From Caldicellulosiruptor diazotrophicus (GTDB lineage: Bacteria; Bacillota; Thermoanaerobacteria; Caldicellulosiruptorales; Caldicellulosiruptoraceae): DNA of 64,000 nt. The notes beneath the pieces are model-generated. The model saw only the letters and a list, made by a program, of their open reading frames with translations, searched no databases and was not told where the DNA came from. The stretch spans positions 362,001-426,000 of the forward strand of contig NZ_AP024480.1 in assembly GCF_017347585.1 (NCBI RefSeq), written 5' to 3'. This document shows, piece after piece, positions 53,101 to 63,692 of the stretch. Numbering within the stretch: the first letter of the stretch is position 1; each line of letters starts with the position of its first letter. Both the position numbers and the translations under genes were made by a program.

Positions 53101-56100
53101 AGATGATACTAACGTATTCTGCTGGAATGATAAGACAAATTCCCAGTTATATGCAACTGATAATTATGGTATTTTAAGTATGACTGATAGCATAAAATTT
53201 GCTACAGTATATAAAGGGACACCTAGGATAGATGGCAATGAAGACCCAATATGGGACTTTGCAACCCAAATAACAACCCAGACACCAATTCAGGTAAGTG
53301 GTACTGTATATGCAACAGCTTATGCAAATGTTAAGCTTTTATGGGATGAAACTGCTCTATATATTTGGGCAGACGTATATGACCCACTTTTAAACAAAGC
53401 TAATGTAAATCCATGGGAGCAAGATTCGATTGAATTCTTTGTGGATGAGAATAATCATAAAACCTCTTTCTATGAAGATGACGATGTTCAATACAGAGTA
53501 AATTATGAAAACACACAGACATTTGGTACAAACGGTTCAGCACAGAACTTTATCACAAACACAAAGATAACTCCATTTGGATACACAGTTGAGGCAAAGG
53601 TTTATATGAGAACAACAAATCTTTCTGAAGGCATGATAATAGGTTTTGATGTTCAAGTAAACGACGCCGACCATACAGGTAAGAGAGTAAATATCATTAC
53701 ATGGAACGACAAGAGTGGAAATGACTGGAGAGATACTACTGGGTTTGGGTGCATTGAATTGGCTGGTATAAATCCACAACAAGCAAAGAGGATATATGCA
53801 AATTATGGTTCACCAGATATTGATGGTGAAGTAGATGAAATCTGGGATACTGTAGATTGGAATGTTCCAGCAATTTATTCAACAAGTACTCAAACATCAG
53901 GTAAGTTCAAATTATTATGGGATGACAAAGCATTATATGTCTTAGCAGAAGTTTATGATCAAGTTTTGAATTCTGCTAACTCGACACCATATCAACAAGA
54001 TTCTGTTGAAGTGTTTATAGATGAAAACTTTGATAGGGCAATTTCTTATCAACCTGACGACCTACACTATAGAGTAAATTATGACAACCTTAAGACAACA
54101 GATGCGGGTGACATCCTAAGATTTTATACAAAAACTAAACTTCTGCCAAACGGCTATAGAGTAGAAGCAAGAATAGCTTTGAATATAAAGCCTACAAATG
54201 GTACTATTATGGGATTTGAGTTCCAGATTAATGAAGCAGATTCAAGTGGAAGAAGAGTAGCAACAATAAACATGTTTGATAGAACAGGAAACGCATGGCA
54301 AAATCCATCGTTGTTCGGCGAAGTTAAACTGATAGGGAGGCCTTTACAAGTTACGCCTAAACTCAATCCATATGATTTGATGTGCTATCTCGAATATGCA
54401 AAAAGTATTGACAAACATGTATTTATAAATGGGAACATATTAAATGATCCAATAGCTGAAGCAGAAATACTTTTACAAAGCGGACAATACACACAGCAGC
54501 AGTTAGATTCAGCACTTGAACAATTAAAGAATGCACTCAATAATTTAAGAAGAAGTGACAAATATCCAGAGCCAGAAACGATGCCAATTATTGAACAGTT
54601 ACCTGATCCATTCACGTTCAGTGATGGTTCAAAAGTTCAAAGACGTAGTGATTGGTCTAAACGTGCTGCTGAATTAAAGGATTTATATCAGTTCTATATG
54701 TATGGATACAAACCTGATAGTACAGTTGAGGAAGTAACATACACATTAAATGGAAATACATTGACTATAACAGTCAAAAAAGGAGGCAAACAAGCATCAT
54801 TCAATGCAACAGTTTCATTACCAACATCACAATCAGTGTATGAACCACCTTATCCAGTTATAATTTCTCTTGGTTATTTAGCATCATTTGATTGGACTAC
54901 ATGGCAGTTTATAAACTATGCACCGATTGCAAACAAAAGAGGTTATGCTGTAGTTACATTTATGCCAAACGATGTAGCAAGTGATGATTCGAGTTACAGA
55001 GGAGCATTTTATACACTCTACCCGCGTTCTAAAAAAGTAAACGAAGACACTGGTGTTCTTATGGCATGGGCTTGGGGTGCTTCCAAGATTCTTGATGTGT
55101 TATATAAAGGAGCAATACCTGAAATAGATCCAACAAAAGCAATAGTTACAGGCTTCTCAAGATATGGTAAAGCTGCTCTTGTTGCTGGTGCGTTTGATGA
55201 TAGATTTGCAGTTGTAAATCCTCATGCATCGGGTCAAGGCGGAGCAGGTTCGTTTAGAATTAAATTTGACGGTAAACAATATCCATGGGGTGTTGCAGGT
55301 AATACAGAATCATTTGCTAACTTACAAGGGAATACAGAGGCACATTGGTTCAATTCAGTGTTCTTAGAATTCAAAGATCCAAGACAATTGCCTTTTGACC
55401 AACACGAATTGATTGCTCTATGTGCACCAAGAACTGTTATTATCACAGGAGGGTATTCAGACTGGGGTACAAATCCTGAAGGTACTTGGGTATCTTACAT
55501 TGGTGCAAGAAAAGTATATGAATTCCTTGGTATACCAGATAAAATAGGTTTTGCATTAAGAGATGGCAGTCATGCAATAACATTAGAAGATATAGCTAAT
55601 TTACTTGATTTCTGTGATTGGCAATTAAGAGGCATTATACCAGTTGGAAAAGATTTTTCAACAAGTAGATTTACAATTGACCCAGCTTGGGATACTATTG
55701 TTGTACCAACACTTTACAAGAATCCAAACCTCAAACAACTTGTAATAAGTGCCGGAACACTTTCATTCAATAAAGATGTAATTTCATATAACATTTCAGT
55801 GCCATATGAAACAACTGCAATTACAGTTACTGCAGTACCTGAGGCTCCAACATCCATTGTTTACATCAATGATGTTCAGAGTAATACAAGGGCAATATCT
55901 CTAAATGTAGGTGCGAATACAGTTCGTATCAAAGTTGTCGCTGATGATGGTTCAACAAAAGTTTACACAATTAATATTACAAGAAATACAGTATCATCAC
56001 CGTCAACAGTGATGATACCAACGCCTTCAACAGGTACAACGACAACCACGACGCAACAAACCCAGCGACAGCAGCAGACTCAGCAGCAAACGCAAACTAC

Positions 56101-57055
56101 AACCCAGCAACAACAAACAACTTCTACAGCTTCACAGAATATAGCAACTGTTAAACTTGAAGCTGATAAGCCAGCAACAATCAGACTGGGGCAAGACATA
56201 AAGGTTGTTGTTTCACCTGATGCTGTTACAAGCAGAAATGCATTAATCAAAGTAGAAAAAATTGAAAAATTAGATACCGGTATCAATATTGGAATAAATA
56301 TTACTCCTGCTATTAAACTCACAGTTGAAAATGCAGATTTTATGAAACCTGTTCCTATTGAAATAAAGGTCGACCCTGTATCTTTCAAGGAAGGTAAGAT
56401 ACCTGTTGCGTTTGTAATAGATGAAACAAACAAAGCAGTGCTTGTTCCTGTTAAGAAAGAAGTGAACAAAGTTGTTGTTAATGCAACAAAAGAAGGGGCA
56501 GTAGTTGTAGTTGCTGCAAAATTAGAAGAAGTTTATAAAGATGTTACAAAAAATTATTGGGCTTATGACACATTTAAACAAGCAGTAACATCTGGGTTAG
56601 TTGTGGGTTACAATGACATGACATTAAAGCCTTCAAAGAATGTAACACTTGCTGAAGCAGCTGTAATTGTTCAGAGAGCGTTTGAAGTTCAACCAAAGGA
56701 TATGAGCAACAAGCCTGCAAATGTTCCTGGCTGGGCACTATCAGCTATCAAAGCACTACTTGACAATGAAGTTATCTCAGAAGTTGACGATGCTAATAGG
56801 CCACTTACAAGGATTGAAGCTGTATCGATAATTATGAAGGTATTAGAAAAGGTCGGAGTTAATGTGGAACCTGCAGAGATTGAATTTAGTGACTTGCTTG
56901 AACAGTCATCTACTGATGTTGAATATCTTACAAAGGCATACAAACTTGGAATTGTCAAGGGTTATCCAGATGGCACATTCAGACCACAAAATACAATTAC
57001 AAGAGCTGAATTTTTGACATTGCTTTTCAGGGCACTGAGCAATTTAAAGAAATAA
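50111..57055 (+). CDS. Giant S-layer-anchored xylanase/glucuronoyl esterase (CBM22x3-GH10-CBM9x3-CE15-SLHx3)
   Basis: A 2,314-residue exported enzyme. Signal peptide about 1-34; CBM22-like modules about 36-187, 188-347 and 348-505; GH10 endoxylanase about 506-851 with acid/base E651 (WDVVNEA) and nucleophile E766 (ITELDIS). Then come three CBM9-like modules (about 855-1410), a helical linker (about 1415-1485), and a CE15 glucuronoyl esterase (about 1490-1860) with nucleophile S1683 (GFSRYGK) and histidine H1821. A cadherin-like beta-sandwich (about 1872-1960), T/Q linker and three SLH repeats (about 2150-2310) follow. GH10 cuts xylan; CE15 splits lignin-glucuronic-acid esters; the SLH end holds both at the cell surface. 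Modules 2 and 3 of CBM22 are near-duplicates. Confidence 0.93.
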   Translation: MKKRLIAFLVMLIFVISLLNPIYQSFLTPVAKAQSSQTNLKFDFENGTQGWTGRGTSTTVSTVYGVAYEGDYSLKVSGRNSSWDGAVVDITSNVSVNTTYTVSMFVYHNDAKPQRFAVYVYVKDSASEKYIQIADKVVMPNYWKQIFGKFTISTSNPLQIVKLLVCVPSNKSVEFYADSVIVTSAQSTSSGIVKSSTFESGSTEGWQARGTGSDAQISVVDTVAHLGSKSLYVTGRAQTWQGAQIDFTNILEKGKEYQFSIWVYQNSGSDQKITLTMERKNADNTTNYDTIKWQQTVPSGVWTEITGSYQVPQTAIKLTFYVESPNATLSFYLDDFSAVDKNPPVVNPGLIKSCTFESGSTEEFVPRGGTVSLTVYDNVYYHSGTKALYVSGRTSTWHGAQMDLTSLLEKGKEYQFSIWVYQDSGSDQKITLTMQRKNSDNTTSYDSIKYQQTVPSGTWTEVSGSYQVPQTATQLVFYVESPNATLSFYLDDFTVIDKNPITIPTAAKQPEWEIPSLCQHYSQYFSIGVAIPYKVLQNPVESAMVLKHFNSITAENEMKPDALQRTEGQFNFTIADQYVNFAQNNNIGIRGHTLVWHQQTPSWFFQHSDGTALDPSNPEDKQLLRDRLKTHIQTVMSRYQGKIYAWDVVNEAIDENQPDGYRRSEWYRILGPTPETGGIPEYIILAFQYARQADPSAKLFYNDYNTENPKKRQFIYNMVKKLHDMNLIDGVGLQGHINVDSPTVKEIENTINLFSTIPGLEIQITELDISVYTSSSQRYDTLPQDIMIKQALKFKELFEMLKRHSDRITNVTLWGLKDDYSWLSKDRNNWPLLFDSNYQAKYSYWAIVEPSVLPLAINKAYAINASAAIDGVMDREYKGAVPIEIKDDSGNTKATARALWNTNEVYLYVYVNDSTYNPSTDYIMVCIDQDNAKLPELKADDFWAIITRGGVLTELQDGKIAAYKVVSQQGSYVVEAKIILDNQLAKGSNIGFDLVVRDDTNVFCWNDKTNSQLYATDNYGILSMTDSIKFATVYKGTPRIDGNEDPIWDFATQITTQTPIQVSGTVYATAYANVKLLWDETALYIWADVYDPLLNKANVNPWEQDSIEFFVDENNHKTSFYEDDDVQYRVNYENTQTFGTNGSAQNFITNTKITPFGYTVEAKVYMRTTNLSEGMIIGFDVQVNDADHTGKRVNIITWNDKSGNDWRDTTGFGCIELAGINPQQAKRIYANYGSPDIDGEVDEIWDTVDWNVPAIYSTSTQTSGKFKLLWDDKALYVLAEVYDQVLNSANSTPYQQDSVEVFIDENFDRAISYQPDDLHYRVNYDNLKTTDAGDILRFYTKTKLLPNGYRVEARIALNIKPTNGTIMGFEFQINEADSSGRRVATINMFDRTGNAWQNPSLFGEVKLIGRPLQVTPKLNPYDLMCYLEYAKSIDKHVFINGNILNDPIAEAEILLQSGQYTQQQLDSALEQLKNALNNLRRSDKYPEPETMPIIEQLPDPFTFSDGSKVQRRSDWSKRAAELKDLYQFYMYGYKPDSTVEEVTYTLNGNTLTITVKKGGKQASFNATVSLPTSQSVYEPPYPVIISLGYLASFDWTTWQFINYAPIANKRGYAVVTFMPNDVASDDSSYRGAFYTLYPRSKKVNEDTGVLMAWAWGASKILDVLYKGAIPEIDPTKAIVTGFSRYGKAALVAGAFDDRFAVVNPHASGQGGAGSFRIKFDGKQYPWGVAGNTESFANLQGNTEAHWFNSVFLEFKDPRQLPFDQHELIALCAPRTVIITGGYSDWGTNPEGTWVSYIGARKVYEFLGIPDKIGFALRDGSHAITLEDIANLLDFCDWQLRGIIPVGKDFSTSRFTIDPAWDTIVVPTLYKNPNLKQLVISAGTLSFNKDVISYNISVPYETTAITVTAVPEAPTSIVYINDVQSNTRAISLNVGANTVRIKVVADDGSTKVYTINITRNTVSSPSTVMIPTPSTGTTTTTTQQTQRQQQTQQQTQTTTQQQQTTSTASQNIATVKLEADKPATIRLGQDIKVVVSPDAVTSRNALIKVEKIEKLDTGINIGINITPAIKLTVENADFMKPVPIEIKVDPVSFKEGKIPVAFVIDETNKAVLVPVKKEVNKVVVNATKEGAVVVVAAKLEEVYKDVTKNYWAYDTFKQAVTSGLVVGYNDMTLKPSKNVTLAEAAVIVQRAFEVQPKDMSNKPANVPGWALSAIKALLDNEVISEVDDANRPLTRIEAVSIIMKVLEKVGVNVEPAEIEFSDLLEQSSTDVEYLTKAYKLGIVKGYPDGTFRPQNTITRAEFLTLLFRALSNLKK

Positions 57056-57060
57056 CATAC

Positions 57061-57103
57061 AAAAAGGGAGCTGAACCTCAAGACAGGTCAGCTCCCTTTT
57101 TTT
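57061..57103 (+). terminator. Terminator after the giant xylanase gene
   Basis: AAAAAGGGAGCTGAACCT and AGGTCAGCTCCCTTTTTTT pair over about 15 positions with one bulge, then a T-run. The A-run on the left lets it work on both strands, for the convergent transporter gene. Confidence 0.9.
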
Positions 57104-57146
57104 ATTATTTATTATCAGTTATAATCGAGATTAAATCTTTAGAAAG

Positions 57147-59036
57147 CTAATCTTCCTCTAATACCTTCCACAAAGGTTTGTTCTTTTTCTTCAAAATCAC
57201 ATCATCATCTTTTAGCTTAAGTGGCATAACAGATACAACAATGTGCTTGTGTTTTAAAAGCTCTTTTTCTATAAACAGCCATGTATGGTTGTGCAAAATC
57301 TTTTGCCACCAGCGCTGTACGGTGAATTTAGGTATGATGACTGTTATCATGTCCCCCTTTTGGTAGTTATATTCTTCTGACTTTATATACTCTAAAAGCG
57401 GTTCTAATATTTTTCTATAAGGTGAATACCTTATTACAAGTGGTATGGAGCAGTTGAGCATTTTATATCTTTCTTGGAGCTTTTTTGCCTGCTCTTCATT
57501 TATTGATACATTAAAAGCAATTACATTGTCTGAGATTGTCTTTGCAAATCTCAAAGCACGAATGCTTGCCTTGTTTAAACTTTCAATAGGAACAATAACC
57601 CTGTTTCTATATATATTGTGTTCAACGTCCAAAAGTTCTTTATCTTCAGGCTTTACTCTTAACTGGTCAGCAACAGCAATATAATGAAGCTTTACCTTTA
57701 TCATTGCAAAGACAAGTAGAGGAATTAAAAGAACTACAATCCATGCACCTTCTTTGAATTTAGTTATTGCAATTATAATAACAACAACAAATGTTGTGAG
57801 TGCACCAAATCCATTTATAAATGCTTTTATGTGCCAATGACTGCCTTTGTTCTTAAGCCATCTTACAAACATACCTGATTGAGATAGTGTAAATGATATA
57901 AAAACACCAACCGCATAAAGTCCAATGAGTGCTGTGACGTTACCATTAAATGCTACAATCAAGAGTGCGGATACCAGAGCAAGGATGATAATTCCATTTG
58001 AGTATGAAAGCTTATCACCTTTGAGGCTCAGCTGCCTTGGAACAAATTCTTCTTTTGCCATGACAGCAACAAGCATTGGAAAGCCCGAAAACGCAGTGTT
58101 TGCAGCAAAAACAAGGATTATAAAGGTTGTTGCAGCAACAATGTAATACATAAAGCTTTTACCAAAAATTTCTTGTGCCATCAAAACAAGCATGGCACCT
58201 TCAGTAGGAACTATATGATAGTGTGTTGCCAAAAGTGTTGTTCCGCCGAATAACACAAGGATTATCAAAGATAATAAAAGCAAAACAGTTTTAGCATGTT
58301 TTGTTGCCGGGTCCTTAAAGTTTGGAACAGCATTTGATACAGCCTCAATTCCAGTCAGTGCTGTGCACCCGCTTGCAAATGCCTTCAAAAGCAAAACGAG
58401 AGTAACAGGATGCGTGGAATAATTAATCTTTGGCTCTGGTGGAACATATCCTAGCTTTAGCTTTATATAACCCCCTATAATTAAAGCCAAAATTGAAAAC
58501 ATAAAAGCATATGCAGGTATACCAAATATTCTGGATGATTCTCTTATTCCTCGTAAATTTCCAATCATCAAAAATAGAACTAAAAATAAACACAGGGCAA
58601 TCTTATACGGCTTTAAAAATTCAAGTGCGGTTACAATCTGGTCAACACCTGAAGAAATAGAAACTGCCACTGTCAAGATGTAATCAACAGACAAAGCAGC
58701 CCCTGCCATAATGCCTGCCAAAACACCAAGATTGTCTTTTGCAACAATAAACGCACCGCCGCCATTTGGATAGTTTTCAATAGTTTGTCTGTAAGAGAGC
58801 ATTAAAATAAAAAGAAGTATTATGATTGCGGCAGTTACAACAGATATTTCTTTAAAAGCGAGAAATCCTATTGCAGGCAAGAGTACATACAAAATTTCTT
58901 GTCCAGCGTATGCAACAGATGATATAGCATCACTTGACAAAATCGGTAATCCCCATAAAACACCATATTTTTCTGTCTTCTCTGCTTCATTTGGTAAAGG
59001 TTTTCCTATAAGGATTCTCTTTAGCTTTTCAAACAA
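57147..59036 (-). CDS. kimA: KimA-like potassium importer (APC superfamily)
   Basis: A 629-residue protein with about twelve helices and a C-terminal cytoplasmic domain of about 170 residues. It matches Bacillus KimA (YdaO) across its length: LKRILIGKPL, LSSDAISSVAYAGQEIL, LSYRQTIENYPNGGGAFIVA, SGCTALTGIEAVSNAVPNFK, AANTAFSGFPMLVAVMA and YAVGVFISFTLSQSGMFVRW. KimA imports K+ with high affinity by proton symport and is inhibited by c-di-AMP. The start is TTG 59036, seven bases from GGGGGAG. Its leader shows no c-di-AMP riboswitch, unlike kimA of B. subtilis, so control may rest on protein binding alone. Confidence 0.87.
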   Translation of the reverse strand: MFEKLKRILIGKPLPNEAEKTEKYGVLWGLPILSSDAISSVAYAGQEILYVLLPAIGFLAFKEISVVTAAIIILLFILMLSYRQTIENYPNGGGAFIVAKDNLGVLAGIMAGAALSVDYILTVAVSISSGVDQIVTALEFLKPYKIALCLFLVLFLMIGNLRGIRESSRIFGIPAYAFMFSILALIIGGYIKLKLGYVPPEPKINYSTHPVTLVLLLKAFASGCTALTGIEAVSNAVPNFKDPATKHAKTVLLLLSLIILVLFGGTTLLATHYHIVPTEGAMLVLMAQEIFGKSFMYYIVAATTFIILVFAANTAFSGFPMLVAVMAKEEFVPRQLSLKGDKLSYSNGIIILALVSALLIVAFNGNVTALIGLYAVGVFISFTLSQSGMFVRWLKNKGSHWHIKAFINGFGALTTFVVVIIIAITKFKEGAWIVVLLIPLLVFAMIKVKLHYIAVADQLRVKPEDKELLDVEHNIYRNRVIVPIESLNKASIRALRFAKTISDNVIAFNVSINEEQAKKLQERYKMLNCSIPLVIRYSPYRKILEPLLEYIKSEEYNYQKGDMITVIIPKFTVQRWWQKILHNHTWLFIEKELLKHKHIVVSVMPLKLKDDDVILKKKNKPLWKVLEED

Positions 59037-59455
59037 ACCAAAACTCCCCCTCTGAGTAGTTAATTTAAAGTTATATTCACATACAAAATTATATTCCCCT
59101 AAAAGATTTAATTCAATTGTTATTTTGATGTTTTATAGATAGTAAAATATACACGTTGTAGAGATTATGCACTAAAAATTGAGCTAACTGAAAAATAGCT
59201 CAAGTGGTTTATTTTTCTGAGACCTTTAAAATTTAAGCCAAAAAAAGGCAATTTAAATATGCTCAAAACTGAGAGCAACAAGTTGTATAAAATATATAAT
59301 GAAGTGATATAAGTCTGGTCATGACAACAAATCAAGGCAAAAAGTTAAATCAAATTTTTCCACCAAAATTATTGTTTTTTCAACTTGAAAAAGTAAGAAT
59401 AGTGTCAGAAAATAAAGACAAAGGATAAAATTAAATACTTAGGTGGTGGGAAAAT
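59037..59455. other. Divergent intergenic region between kimA and the GH127 gene
   Basis: About 420 AT-rich bases holding both promoters. I looked for ydaO/yuaA conserved blocks on the minus strand and found none. The only clear structure is the inverted repeat at 59179-59203. Confidence 0.6.
59179..59203. promoter_or_regulatory. Inverted repeat in the kimA/GH127 divergent region
   Basis: TTGAGCTA (59179-59186) and TAGCTCAA (59196-59203) form a perfect 8-bp inverted repeat with a 9-base spacer. Between divergent genes it is better explained as an operator than a terminator, though a TTTATTTTT run follows on the plus strand. Confidence 0.4.
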
Positions 59456-61420
59456 ATGACTAAAAATCCTTTCACAAATTCTTTGAAATCCCCAGAAATA
59501 AAAGATGTCATTATCAAAGACCCATTTTGGGGAAGGTATATAGACCTTGTTCGTGATGTAGTTGTACCATATCAGTGGGAAATTTTAAATGACCTTGTTG
59601 ATATTCCTGTCAAGAGCCATGCAATAAAGAATTTCAAAATAGCAGCAGGTCTTGAAGATGGGGAGTTTGAAGGATTTGTCTTTCAAGATAGCGATGTTGC
59701 AAAATGGCTTGAAGCAGCTTCATACGTCCTTGAAAAGTATCCAGACCCTGATTTGGAAAAGAAGGTTGATGAGGTTATACAGCTGATTGGCAAGGCTCAG
59801 TGGGAAGATGGGTACCTCAATACATATTTTACCATCAAGGAAAAGGGCAAAAGATGGACAAATTTAGAAGAGTGCCATGAACTTTACACTGCAGGACATA
59901 TGATTGAAGCTGGTGTTGCTCACTTTAAAGCAACTGGAAAGACTAAGCTTTTAGATATTGTTTGCAAGCTTGCAGACCATATCTATAGTGTGTTTGGAAA
60001 AGAGGAGGGTAAGATCAGAGGCTACGATGGACATCCCGAGATAGAGCTTGCTCTTGTAAAACTATATGAGGTAACAAACAATAGCAAATACCTTGAACTT
60101 GCAAAGTTTTTTATTGATGAAAGAGGACAAGAACCATACTACTTTGATATAGAGTGGGAAAAAAGAGGCAAAAAAGAGCATTGGAAAGGTTTTAAAGGAC
60201 TTGGGAGAGAGTATTTGCAAGCACATAAGCCTGTTCGAGAGCAAAGAGAAGCTGTGGGACATGCTGTCAGAGCAGTTTATCTTTATTCTGGTATGGCAGA
60301 TGTTGCAGCATATACACAGGATAAAGAGCTTTTTGACGTGTGCAAGACTCTCTTTGATAACATAGTCAAGAGGAAGATGTATATCACTGGTGCAATTGGC
60401 TCATCTGCACATGGTGAGGCATTTACATTTGAGTATGATTTGCCAAATGATGCAGCATATGCTGAGACTTGTGCATCTGTAGGTCTTATCTTTTTTGCAC
60501 ATCGCTTAAACAAAATAGAGCCGCATGCTAAGTATTACGATGTTGTAGAAAGGGCTCTTTATAACACCGTTATTGGTTCTATGTCGCAGGATGGTAAAAA
60601 GTATTTTTATGTGAACCCTCTTGAGGTATATCCGAAAGAAGTGGAAAAGAGGTTTGACAGACACCATGTGAAACCTGAGCGTCAGCCGTGGTTTGGGTGT
60701 GCGTGCTGTCCGCCAAATGTTGCAAGGCTTTTAGCGTCTTTGGGCAGGTATATTTATAGCTACACCAATGATGAAATTTACGTGAATTTATTCATCGGCA
60801 GTAGTAGTCATGTAGAAGTATGTGGCACTAAGGTTTTGCTCCAGCAAGTGTCAAGTTATCCTTTTGAAGACATGGTCAAGATAGATTTAAAACCTTCAAA
60901 AGAAGCAAGATTTAAGCTTTATCTTAGGGTTCCAGGCTGGTGTGAAAACTATGAGGTTTATATAAATGGGGAAGAAGAACAGATACAGAAACTGGAAAAC
61001 AGCTATGTTTGCATTGATAGGTTGTGGAAAGAAAATGATCAAGTTATATTAAAGATACCAACAGAGGTTAAAATGGTAAGTTCACACCCGCAGGTGAGGA
61101 GCAATGTAGGTAAAGTGGCAGTTGTGAAAGGCCCTGTTGTATTTTGTGCAGAAGAAGCAGACAATGGCAAGAATTTGCATCTGCTTTTTGTTGATGTAAA
61201 CAGCAAGTGCAAGTTAGAATTTAATAGCAATATTTTAGGAGGTTTGTACACAGTTGAAGTAGATGGTTTTAGGATGGCAGAAGATGATTTTGGTCAAGAG
61301 CTTTACAAGAGGCACAGGCCAAAGTTTGTGCCTGTAAAAATAAAGTTTATTCCTTATTATGCCTGGGCCAATAGGGGAGTTGGTGAAATGAAGGTGTGGC
61401 TGTGGCAATGGTCTTTTTAA
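59456..61420 (+). CDS. GH127 beta-L-arabinofuranosidase
   Basis: A 654-residue intracellular enzyme (no signal peptide). GH127 features: KDPFWGRYIDLVRDVVVPYQ, DGYLNTYF, LYTAGHMIEAGVAHF, HAVRAVYLYSGMADVAAYT, ITGAIGSSAHGEAFTFEYDL, YAETCASVG and GCACCPPNVARLLASLG. In HypBA1 a glutamate and three cysteines (one in an E-x-C pair, two adjacent) hold zinc and supply the cysteine nucleophile; the same E-x-C and CC pattern is here. It releases L-arabinose from beta-linked arabinofuranosides, complementing the xylan-degrading surface enzyme. It starts with ATG 59456 after a TGGTGGG site. Confidence 0.93.
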   Translation: MTKNPFTNSLKSPEIKDVIIKDPFWGRYIDLVRDVVVPYQWEILNDLVDIPVKSHAIKNFKIAAGLEDGEFEGFVFQDSDVAKWLEAASYVLEKYPDPDLEKKVDEVIQLIGKAQWEDGYLNTYFTIKEKGKRWTNLEECHELYTAGHMIEAGVAHFKATGKTKLLDIVCKLADHIYSVFGKEEGKIRGYDGHPEIELALVKLYEVTNNSKYLELAKFFIDERGQEPYYFDIEWEKRGKKEHWKGFKGLGREYLQAHKPVREQREAVGHAVRAVYLYSGMADVAAYTQDKELFDVCKTLFDNIVKRKMYITGAIGSSAHGEAFTFEYDLPNDAAYAETCASVGLIFFAHRLNKIEPHAKYYDVVERALYNTVIGSMSQDGKKYFYVNPLEVYPKEVEKRFDRHHVKPERQPWFGCACCPPNVARLLASLGRYIYSYTNDEIYVNLFIGSSSHVEVCGTKVLLQQVSSYPFEDMVKIDLKPSKEARFKLYLRVPGWCENYEVYINGEEEQIQKLENSYVCIDRLWKENDQVILKIPTEVKMVSSHPQVRSNVGKVAVVKGPVVFCAEEADNGKNLHLLFVDVNSKCKLEFNSNILGGLYTVEVDGFRMAEDDFGQELYKRHRPKFVPVKIKFIPYYAWANRGVGEMKVWLWQWSF

Positions 61421-61509
61421 GCAAAATTTTAGACAGCTAAAATGCAAAAGATTCAAATTTGTAGTAAAATAAACTCTAAACAAATGAAATTTGAGAAGTG
61501 AGTTTTAAG

Positions 61510-62595
61510 ATGCAGCTAATCAAGATCTTGTTTATGTTATTTTCAATAGCCTTTGCAACAGGTGTTATTGATAAAATCTTTGGTGACAAGCTCAAACTTG
61601 GGTCAAAAATTGAAGAAGGCTTTATCATCATGGCAAAAGCCGTTTTTTCAATGCTGGGCATTCTTTATTTATATCCATTTTTGGGTATGTTGCTGGTAAA
61701 ACCTTCAAAGTTTTTAGCGCAGCTTTTTCATACCGACAGTGCAATATTAATTTCTTGTTTTTTGCCTATAGATATGGGTGGGTATCATATATCCCAGCAA
61801 GTATCGAAAGATGAAATTGCTAAGGTAATAGGCGGTATTCTACTTAGCTCAAATTTGGGGGCAACCATTGGTTTTACATACCCTGTTGCATTTGGAATTT
61901 TGAAAGGCGAGTCAGAAGAGGATTTTATAAAAGGAAGTCTTATTGGAATTGGATGTATTCCCATTGCAGTAGTGTTCACAAGCATGCTTTGGGGATATAA
62001 TGTACTGAGGTCATTAAAACTGGTAGCTATTGTTGTGATTGTTACTTTTGTGCTTGCCATTGGGGTTTCAAAAGGATGGCGTTTTTTGATAACTGCAATG
62101 AAATTTTTGGGTAGCACAATGAACGTTGTTAACCTTGTAGGACTTGCGTTGTTAGGATATCATATATTAACAAACAAACCATTAGTCCCCATAAAAACAG
62201 CTTTGCAAGACTATATAACCCTTCCACTTAAAATGGCAGTTTTAATTGGTAGCAGCTATGTATTTTTTACAATAGTCTACAATTTTCTAATGAGTAGATT
62301 CAGGCTTTTTAAAAGTTCTTGTACATTAAATCAAGCAGGGCTGGAAGGAATGTTGATGCTACTTGTGAACTGTGTGCCTACTCTTTACCTTTTTGATAAG
62401 ATGGACAAAAGGTCAAAAATTTTAGCATCTGCCCTGTGCATGACGGCAGCTTCAGCTTTAGGCCCTCAGCTTGCATTTGTGGCAACATTTGCTTATTCTC
62501 ATGTTTTACCTTTTCTTTTTAATAAGTTCATGGGTGCAGTTATAGCAATTTTTGCTATATGTATTTTGAGCACAAAAGAAGGAGAGGCATTTTAG
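61510..62595 (+). CDS. EutH-like polytopic membrane protein
   Basis: About 361 residues with ten or so hydrophobic helices of EutH (ethanolamine transporter) type: GSKIEEGFIIMAKAVFSMLG, ILISCFLPIDMGGYHISQQV, LSSNLGATIGFTYPVAFGIL and NCVPTLYLFDKM. EutH imports protonated ethanolamine, but no eut microcompartment gene is nearby and Firmicute homologues of this kind occur outside eut operons, so the substrate is uncertain. I favour ATG 61510; GTG 61498 in the same frame is possible. Its stop overlaps the end of the convergent deacetylase gene, inside a shared terminator. Confidence 0.75.
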   Translation: MQLIKILFMLFSIAFATGVIDKIFGDKLKLGSKIEEGFIIMAKAVFSMLGILYLYPFLGMLLVKPSKFLAQLFHTDSAILISCFLPIDMGGYHISQQVSKDEIAKVIGGILLSSNLGATIGFTYPVAFGILKGESEEDFIKGSLIGIGCIPIAVVFTSMLWGYNVLRSLKLVAIVVIVTFVLAIGVSKGWRFLITAMKFLGSTMNVVNLVGLALLGYHILTNKPLVPIKTALQDYITLPLKMAVLIGSSYVFFTIVYNFLMSRFRLFKSSCTLNQAGLEGMLMLLVNCVPTLYLFDKMDKRSKILASALCMTAASALGPQLAFVATFAYSHVLPFLFNKFMGAVIAIFAICILSTKEGEAF

Positions 62596-62602
62596 CCTCT
62601 CC
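62581..62602. terminator. Bidirectional terminator embedded in overlapping 3' ends
   Basis: GGAGAGGC and GCCTCTCC form a perfect 8-bp stem with loop ATTTTA. The loop and right arm hold the stop codons of both convergent genes (TAG ending 62595 on plus; TAA starting 62592 on minus). Short A and T runs flank each side. Confidence 0.7.
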
Positions 62603-63480
62603 TTTGAACTAAATTGTATTGTAGTTTTTCATCGAACGATTTGGCAGGTTGGTAGGATTTGCGTATTTTGTTGCTGGATTTGTGAACGTATATATCAAAA
62701 TATTCACCGTTTACAATTTTTATAAACTGGTCAAAAGTAGTTTTTTGTGAGATTGTAAACCGCGGTATTTCATATGGGTCAGTCGAAGATGTTACATATC
62801 CTTTTTTAGTAGTAAAGGCTAATTTGTAGTTAAAGAACTTTAAAACCTCTATTATTCTTTCGTCATATGCACCAAACGGATAAGCAAAATAAGGAGAATT
62901 TATAAGCCTCTGATTGTTTACAAAATCAAAAATGATGTCAAGCATGTTAGCTTGAGGCAATAACGGTATTCCATTTAGTAACCTGTGCATATCATATGTG
63001 TGGGAGCCAAATTCAAATACGTCGTTATATTTAAATGTGTCTTCAAATGAAAGATACTCAAATTCATTTGAGTAATTTTTAGATATTAAAAATTTTCCAA
63101 TTACAAATATACATGATCTAAACCTATATTTTTTCAAGATAGGATATGCTAAAGTAATATTGTTTTTGTACCCGTCGTCCATTGTTATCACAACTGATTT
63201 TTTAGGCGGATTATATTCGCCTTTCAGAAATTCATATAATTCTTCCATTGTCAGTGTTTTAAAATTATTCTTATATAAATATTCCATTTGTCTTTCAAAC
63301 TCTTTAATATCTACAACTGTTGAAGAATTACATTCTTGAGCTTCTTTTTGGTCCTTTGCAAAATAGTGATACAAGTACTGGTATCTTTGTTTGCTGAGGT
63401 TGTGCAAAAACTGAGTTAGAAAAAATAAGTGTATAAATTAATATAAATACAAAAAGTGCTAAGACAAATCTAATTTTCAT
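62592..63480 (-). pseudogene. Secreted polysaccharide deacetylase, split by a dinucleotide frameshift
   Basis: The 271-residue open frame is a polysaccharide deacetylase catalytic domain (NodB homology): VVITMDDGYKNNITLAYPIL, EFGSHTYDMHRLL and PYFAYPFGAYDERIIEVLKF. It lacks a signal peptide. Reading upstream, ATG 63480 begins a good signal peptide (KIRFVLALFVFILIYTLIF, then SNSVFA) and AQPQQTKIPVLV, which is out of frame. The family's usual IPVLVYHYF is restored by adding two bases near 63373; loss of one TA unit from GTATATCAC explains it. The enzyme would deacetylate surface polysaccharide or peptidoglycan. The open frame alone would be cytoplasmic. Confidence 0.75.
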
Positions 63481-63621
63481 TTGCGATTTCACCTTCTTTT
63501 TTGGATGAGCTTATAATGCCTCACAATTACAAGATTATAGATATATTTTGTGTGATTATTTTTAAAAGAATGTTACAAAGATTAGGTAATCTACTGCAAC
63601 AGTTGTCTTATCAAAAAAATA

Positions 63622-63670
63622 AAAAGACTGCCACCTTATTGGTTTGGTAACTTTATGTGGCAGTCTTTAT
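63622..63670 (-). terminator. Terminator of the right-edge minus-strand gene
   Basis: AAAGACTGCCAC and GTGGCAGTCTTT form a 12-bp stem. Read on the minus strand it is followed by TTTTTATTTTTTT, a strong U-run, just after the stop codon of the right-edge gene. Confidence 0.85.
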
Positions 63671-63692
63671 AGTTTCTTAATTTTACATAATT

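Noticed and set aside
59037-59300. c-di-AMP riboswitch before kimA
   Set aside because: None of the conserved ydaO/yuaA blocks is visible on the minus strand.
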